Shown here piece after piece: positions 57,572-64,000 of a stretch of DNA of 64,000 bases (positions are counted from its first letter, which is position 1; every line of letters starts with the position of its first letter). The position numbers were made by a program, and so were the translations under genes. The DNA comes from Mariannaea sp. PMI_226 (lineage: Eukaryota > Ascomycota > Sordariomycetes > Hypocreales > Nectriaceae), in NCBI GenBank assembly GCA_024336345.1, contig JANFOG010000007.1, positions 372,001 through 436,000 of the forward strand, given 5' to 3'. The notes under the pieces were generated by a model. That model searched no databases. It had not been told where the DNA came from and saw only the letters and a program-made list of their open reading frames with translations.

Positions 57572-60500
57572 TCACTGGCCGTCTTCCAATGCCTTCAGCA
57601 TCCCTTGGGCAGCATGGCTACCCAGGGCATCCAGACTCGCCATACCCATAATTTCCAGAACACTGATGTCGAAGCCGAAAGTCTGCCTCCACCAAGTCCT
57701 CATCTCGATAGCAACCAGTGAGTCCATACCCAAGTTAGCCAGCGGTGTTGATGTCACCAAGTCTTCCTCGGGCTTCATGATCAGCGCGAGCAGCTTGCGG
57801 CCAATCTCCTTCGCCAGCGTGCTCGCAGTAGCAGCCTCCCTGAGACGGCCCGCATCACGACGGACGCTGCTGAGGAACGCATTCAGACTGTCGCTCGCCG
57901 AGCCTGATTTGGCACTGGCTCCCAGGCTGGTGTTGTGGTACAGGGCCATGCGCACGTCCTTGCGCCAAATTGATCGGTTCTCTGCGCTCTCTAGCGGCGT
58001 GGCTGAAGCCAGGCCGACGACGAAGTTGTTCTGAGTCACGAAAGTGGACGCCGGGCCTCGGAAGGTTTGGTTAGAGACCGCAGAAGAGAAGCTCATGGAC
58101 ATGGAGATGGCATCGAGAAGCTCCTGCTCGTTGATTCCGTATGCGCCGGTGAGCTTCATAACTCGTCGAAGACCCTCGTCACCTGAAATGACACCAATAT
58201 CGGTAACGTCTCCAATGTCAATTGTGGATGCTGGCAGTCCGCGATCAGTACGATACTGTACAAAGCTGTCCAAGAACGCGCTGGCACTGGCGTAGTTAGC
58301 CTGACCAGGTTGTCCAATAATGCCACTGATGGACGAGAAGAGGAGGAAGAAATCCAGCTCGGTGCCAGCAGCGACGGTGGCTTGGTGGAGGTTCCATGTT
58401 CCTTTGATCTTGGGTTCAACGCCAACTGTCCAGTCTTCGTATGTCATACGCGGGACGGCGTTGTCTCGGAGGATCATGGACATTTGCAAGATACCCTTCA
58501 GCTTTGGGATGGCTTCAATCGCGCGTGTGACGTCCTCAGGGTCGGAAACGCTGCCTTGGATGAGCTTCACGTTGCAGCCCATGCTCTCAAGTTCGCGAAC
58601 AAGAGTCTGCTCTGTGGGACGTGAACCGCCTCCTCGAGAAAGATAAACCAAGTTGCGTGCGCCATGCTCGACCATCCACCTGGACACTGCTCGTCCAAGT
58701 CCTCCAAGACCTCCGATCAAAAGGTAAGAGGCCGACGCGTCGAGATTCACCACCTTTGGTCGGGTCGCGGCGCTGCTGTCAAGCTTGAGCTGGCCGGCGG
58801 TCTCGCGGATCGAAATAACAATCTTGCCAATGTGCAGACCCTGCTGCATGTATCGGAACCCATCTTGAACAGTATCTGCGTCGAAGACTTTAATGGGCTT
58901 GATGGGTAGGATATAGCCCTCTCGGTAATACTTGACTACAGAGCGGAGAAGTCTAAAATGGATTTATAGGTTAGTAATTGTTAATGAGACGCAGGGGAGT
59001 TGATCGGACGTACTCTTTGCAAATCGCATGTCGCTTGGAACACATCTGGTCCATATCAACACAGCAATAGCTTCGGTTGGCCATGAAGACATCCATGTCC
59101 AGCTTTCCAGACCCAAGGAGATCTCGCTTTCCGATTTCCACCATCTTGCCGAACTCAGCCACACATCGCCAGGTTGCGTGGAGGAGTTCGCCAGAGAGAG
59201 AGTTGAGGACAAGGTCCATTCCAACGCCACCAGTCTCGCGAGCGACACCCTCAACGAAGGAATCGTTACGTGAGTTGAAGATTCGGTGTCGCTCGATTCC
59301 AAAGTTATCCATGAGATACTTGACCTTGACTTCGCTGCCGACGGTGACATAAATCTCGGCACCCAGCATCTTAGCGATTTGAATGGCTGCAAGACCGACG
59401 CCGCCACAAGCACTATGAATGAGAACGGTCTGCAAGAGGATTTGTAGGTTAGCTTTGTTCATATTATAGTGATGGAAGACTGCAATACGCACCTGTCCGC
59501 GCTTGAGATTACCAATGTCGATCAGTGAGTAGATGGCAGTTGCATAGACGCAGGGCATTGTCGCGCCATCTTCGAAACCCAGCTCGTCGGGAATCACCTC
59601 GCAGAGCTTTTCCGAAGTGATAATAGACGAAGCAAACGAGCCACGGCTGAAGAGAATCACCCGATCACCGACACGGAGGTCCTTGACCTCGGGGCCAAGG
59701 CGAGCAACGACACCGGATGCTTCGAGACCAAAGCCCTCCTCTGGTACCTCGATGATACCGTTGGCACTGAGGACGTCCTAATTAAAATAGTTAGTAAAAG
59801 TTTTTACAGTCCTTTGGTACTGGAAAGAATGGATCTTACTCTGAAGTTCAAGCCTCCGGCATGCACATTCACTTCAACCTCATCCCCAGTAAGCGTCCTT
59901 GCGACGCGGCGAGACCAAGTCAGAGCGCTCAGCAAGCCTGGCTTAGTAGTGTCCAGAACGATAGGCTCCTCTTCGTCGGCAGTAAGCAGCTCTTTGCTGA
60001 GAGAGAAGGGGTAATATCTGCCAATTTGTACAGCGCCATCCTTGATGGCGTACTCGTAGTCAGGGTGCAGCCACTCGGTGCGCTCATCGTCTCGGTTGAT
60101 GAATCGTGTGAACACACTCGCAATCTGATCAAGCGAAGGATCGACATCGTCAACCTCGCATGTTGCCAGCTCCACCGCCATCTCGCTGCGGATTGTGCGG
60201 GCAGCGCCGACAATTTGCGCGTATGCGGGATTGACGCATCCCATCTGGCTGGGCCGAGTGATCCAGAACAGTCCAGCGTCGCCGAGGCCCTGAAGCAGCT
60301 GCTTGAAGTTTTCGAACTGCACTTCTGTGATGTCCTCGAAGAAGGGCTTGTTCGTGTCGATGAGAGCAAGGACGTCTTGCTCTGGAGCAGGGATTTCATC
60401 TGGGCCACAATGTTGGACGACGTAGCCCCGTGACTCTAGGAGTTGAGACAGTGCATAAGCCGTGTTGCTAGCTGGGGACAATAGTGTGACAGCTTTACCC

Positions 60501-63500
60501 GCCGTAGGTCTATGTTCCAGTGGCTTGGCAATGATGATGCTGTTCTCATCGAGGGGATTACCAGAACCCGGAACGATAGCAGGCTCGTCGAATCCTGCAG
60601 CAAGGAGCTCTGATCGCCATCTCTCAGTACTCACATACGGCTCCTGGAGCCGTTCATCTGCGGAACCGCACCACCACCAGGGCAGCACGCCGAAGATGTA
60701 GTTGGGCCATTTGGACGAAGGGCAAAGCTCCTGCAGGAGGAGTCTGCCATTCGGGCGGATTAGCTTGCGAACATTCTTGAGCGTCGTGGAGAGCGACTTT
60801 GTGGCATGGATTGAGTTGGCCGCAATGACGAGATCGTATTGGGCCTCCTCAAAGTCTTGCTCCAGAGGGTCTTGGGCAAGGTTGAGAACAGCGTGGTTGA
60901 TGTTGGCAAGCCCCTTGGTGCGTTCCTTGGTAGGGAGCAACAGACTAGAACTGAGATCGGTGACCATGTACTCTGAGTAGTAGATGCGACCATCTGGGAA
61001 TGAGAGGTCGGTCCAGGCGCCAATGGCAGGGGCACCGGTACCCGCTCCGATCTCGAGGACCTTGAGACTGGGCTTGGTGTGGGCAAGATGGCGGAGGAAG
61101 TTTGACCGGTCAAAGTAATCTCGGAAAGCAAACACCTTCGGTAGAGTCTCGTCGGCAAGCATGAATTCCATGGCGTCGACGGAGCCGTCAAAGATGCCGG
61201 TGATGTTGGAGCAGACCTTCTGCATGGCGGAAGCAACATCTGCAGCAGGTGTCTTGCTTAGTCGCTCACTCAGGTCCTTGATTCTCTCTAGAAGATCCTC
61301 ATCGGACAGGTCCTCAATAGTAGAAGCTTCAACAGCCCGCAATTGGCCTTGGATCCATTCGCGATACTTTTGCATATGCGACAGATATGTGGTAGACTCA
61401 ACCAACTTTCGCTCAGAGTAAACAAGGCAATGATGGGTCAAGGCCTCAAGGTCAGAGATGTAAATGGCTCGCTCGGGCTCAGGCTTGATGAGAGTTGTTG
61501 CGTCCATGAAGTCCAAATGAGGGCCCCATTCGTATCGTGTAGTGGCTTGGTCGGTTCGGCCTTCAGCAGAACTGCCGTCATCCAGAGCTGCAAGCTTGAC
61601 CCCGCCCATCTCCAAGATAACATGCCCATTGGCAATGCCACGTCCATCACCGTTGATTGCACCAAATTTGCTCATAGTAGCAGAGACATCCAAGTCGACG
61701 TCGTCAGCAGTGCGGTAAATGACGAGCTTCTCAATGGTGGTTGGGACCGACATAACTGGCTTAACTGTGAAACCCTTGGTTGCTGCCACACTAAGCAGCT
61801 GCAGGCATGCATCAATGATGACTGGGTGAAGGTGGTAGTTGGCTTCGTCACCCGTCTTGTTGTTGAGGACTCTTGCAGCAGCAATCTGCTGAGTGGTACC
61901 GGCGGTGATGTCTTCCAGGCGCTGGAACTGGCGGCCATAATTGAGTCCGGCACGATGCATAGTCTCGTAGCACTTTCGCGTGGCCAGAGCTCGGGGAAGT
62001 GGCTTCTGACTTGCGGCTTGGACGGCGGTGGCGGTAAGAGCCTTGACTTGACCTGTACAATGCTTCGTCCAGGCGTTGCCGTCGTGGGAAGCAATGGTGA
62101 ACTCCCACCAGGAGCTGTCGAGGGAGTCTGTGAGACGATGAGGACGGAATGTTGTCATTACTTCAACTGGACGTCCCTCAGTGAGGAGCAGGGCTGAATT
62201 GACGAGGATGTGACGCAGAGAGAATGCTTCTTCTACGTCGGTTGTCTGTCGGATTGCCTCGCCAACCATTGCAACATAGCCAGCGAAGGGGAAAACAGCA
62301 TTGTCTCCGATAACATGATCGCGCACCCAAGGAACGTTGTCCAAGTGGAGGAGATTCCTCCAAGTCGGCTCCATGTCAGTGCTTTCAGCGACTCGGAAAC
62401 CGAGAAGGTCATGGTATGGGGAGCCGCGGTGTCGCCACTCCTTGCAGATTCGAGACTCATACCAGTAGCTCTCCTCATGGTTCCATGGATATCGGGGCAG
62501 ATCTGCAAGAGTAGTTCCCTCTGGGATGAGGGCCTCGAACTTGATCGGGATATTTTGGCAGAAGAGCTTTCCGACAGCGGTCAACATGCTCTCGATACAA
62601 TTCTGCTTACGGATCATCGCTGCAGCGTAGGGGACTGTCACGGACTTTTCAGCTGCGATCTGTCTCAAGGGGCCTGAGAGAGCTGAGTGAGGACCAATCT
62701 CAAGGAAGAAGGCATTCTGGCCGACTTCGTGGGTGAGAATCTTTGTGACAGCGGTCGAGAACATCACAGGGGACTCAAGGTTGGTCTGCCAGTACTTAGG
62801 TCCCAGAACATCAGTCTTATCAAGGAGCTTGCCCGTAACACTGCTAAAGAATGAGCAGTTCACTGGAGCTCTTCCAACAACGTGACAAGTCTCCATCATG
62901 GAGTGGTATGCATCGCCTACCTCGACCATGTGGTGGGAGTGGTAGGCCTTGTCAACCTTGAGCAGCCTGGCGAGCACGTCTGGGTGGTCATGGTGAATCT
63001 CTGCGACAACTCGTTCAAGCTTGTCTGCATCACCAGAGATTGTAATGCTCTTCGGAGAGTTTTCACATGCCCTCACAACCCCAGGGACAAGATAAGGCTC
63101 AACAGTATCCCAGCCAAGCCCGATCGCCGCCATGGCACCCTTTCGTTTCTGCTGGAGAGTCACGGCGCCTCTGAGCCACGCAGCAGTGATGGCTTCATGC
63201 TTGGTAAGAGCGCCAGAGGCGTACGCGGCTGCGATCTCACCACTAGAGTGGCCAACAACGGCAGCAGGTTTGATGCCGATCTCAGATAGACAATCGACCA
63301 TGGCAAGCTGAATAGCAGTGCAGGCGGGTTGAGAGAGCTGCGCAGTCTCGACTCGGCTTGACTTTGACGGCTTGAGGAGTTCCTCTTCAAGCGTCCAATC
63401 TGGCCCACCTGGTACAGACTGTAGATACTTGTCAAGAGATCGGATGGATCTTCTGAAAGTCTCATTCGACTGCAAAAGTTCTTTAGCCATCTGGGGCCAT

Positions 63501-64000
63501 TGTGCACCCTGTCCCGTGAACACCATGACGAGATTAGGCGTTTGGCTAACCCTAGATGTCGGAGAGATGAGGCCAGCTCGCTCCTTTGTAGCGACTGCAA
63601 AGGTGCGATAAGAAAGGTGCTGGCGTCGATTGGCAAGAGTGTATGCCAAGTCTCCGATGCTTTCAGGGTGTCTGCCAAGATATTCCTGGTAGTGCTCAGT
63701 CATCTTGGTCAGCGATTGGGTAGAGTTCGCAGAATAAACAAGAAGCTGAGGCGCCTTGGGGGCAACACTCTTCTTAGTCTCAATATTGAAGCTGGCTGCT
63801 GAGTCGATGATGACATGGGCGTTGGTGCCGCCAATGCCAAATGAGTTGACACTGGCTCTCTCGTACCGATCTTCGGGCCAGGGCGTTGGCTCGACCGGAA
63901 CGGTCAACTTCCGTGCCTTGAAAGGAATATCCGGGTTGGGAACCTTGAACTTGATGTTCGGTGGAATGGTGCGATACTGCAAGGCCATGACGACCTTGAG
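57572..64000 (-). CDS. Highly reducing iterative type I polyketide synthase (5' part missing)
   Basis: The frame is open at the window edge, so the start and most of the ketosynthase lie beyond 64000. Exons in view are 59840-64000, 59493-59777, 59014-59429 and 57572-58952, giving 2080 residues. Domains in order, numbered from 64000: ketosynthase end with GGTNAHV (~60); acyltransferase with FTGQGAQ (~160) and nucleophile GHSSGE (~250); dehydratase HVIGDNAVFP (~560) and DACLQ (~730); methyltransferase LEIGAGTGAPA (~985); enoylreductase GLNFRDV and HSACGGVGLAAIQIAK; ketoreductase LLIGGLGGLGRA with SSISG and YASASAF; carrier with LGMDSL. No thioesterase follows. All visible motifs look intact, so it should make a reduced, C-methylated chain released by another enzyme. 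All introns seen lie at the enoylreductase. Confidence 0.95.

Overview
This window is chromosomal DNA of a filamentous ascomycete (Pezizomycotina). I infer Sordariomycetes, perhaps Hypocreales, from gene content and style only; the species cannot be fixed from the sequence. The evidence is short introns (mostly 43-110 nt, GTATGT/GTAAGT donors, CTAAC-like branch points), several micro-exons, long CT-rich leaders, wide intergenic spaces and typically fungal families: WSC protein, Zn2Cys6 regulator, Goodbye-NACHT STAND protein and highly reducing polyketide synthase. I rebuilt 22 protein genes exon by exon and found one tRNA-Asp.

From 1 to 38 kb the window is mostly conserved housekeeping sequence. 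In order it holds: a Lee1-type CCCH zinc-finger protein (4.9-6.9 kb, +); mitochondrial acyl carrier protein (9.2-10.1 kb, -); a secreted M14 carboxypeptidase (11.6-12.9 kb, +); the TYKY/NDUFS8 subunit of complex I (13.4-14.5 kb, -); a conserved fungal protein of unknown function (15.1-16.9 kb, -); a Pro/Thr-rich secreted protein (19.3-20.3 kb, -); a divergent NmrA-like / short-chain dehydrogenase pair (21.8-24.6 kb); a WSC-domain surface protein (25.4-26.1 kb, +); protein-L-isoaspartate methyltransferase (26.5-27.4 kb, -); a Bsd2/NDFIP-like membrane adaptor (28.2-29.4 kb, -); a Cbp6/UQCC2-like complex III assembly factor (30.5-31.0 kb, +); the mitochondrial citrate carrier (31.4-32.6 kb, -); and a 1516-residue NLR-like STAND protein (33.4-38.0 kb, -). 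Four of these genes serve mitochondria. The two tied to complex I (ACP and NDUFS8) carry CACGTG E-boxes at nearly the same distance upstream.

From 40 to 64 kb the content becomes accessory: tRNA-Asp, a GH43 glycosidase, a half-size MetE-like methyltransferase, an alpha/beta hydrolase with a changed oxyanion motif, an FAH-family hydratase, a Zn2Cys6 transcription factor, a Fe(II)/2-oxoglutarate-type oxygenase, a quinone-oxidoreductase-type MDR reductase, and the 3' 6.4 kb of a highly reducing polyketide synthase (KS end-AT-DH-MT-ER-KR-ACP) that runs off the right edge. I infer a secondary-metabolite gene cluster with its own regulator. CGGGTT/AACCCG motifs, including a near-perfect palindrome at 54.3 kb, recur in three of its promoters and are candidate binding sites for that regulator.

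No transposon, rRNA gene or CRISPR array was recognised. All exon borders are read by eye from splice signals and frame continuity; none is confirmed by transcripts.
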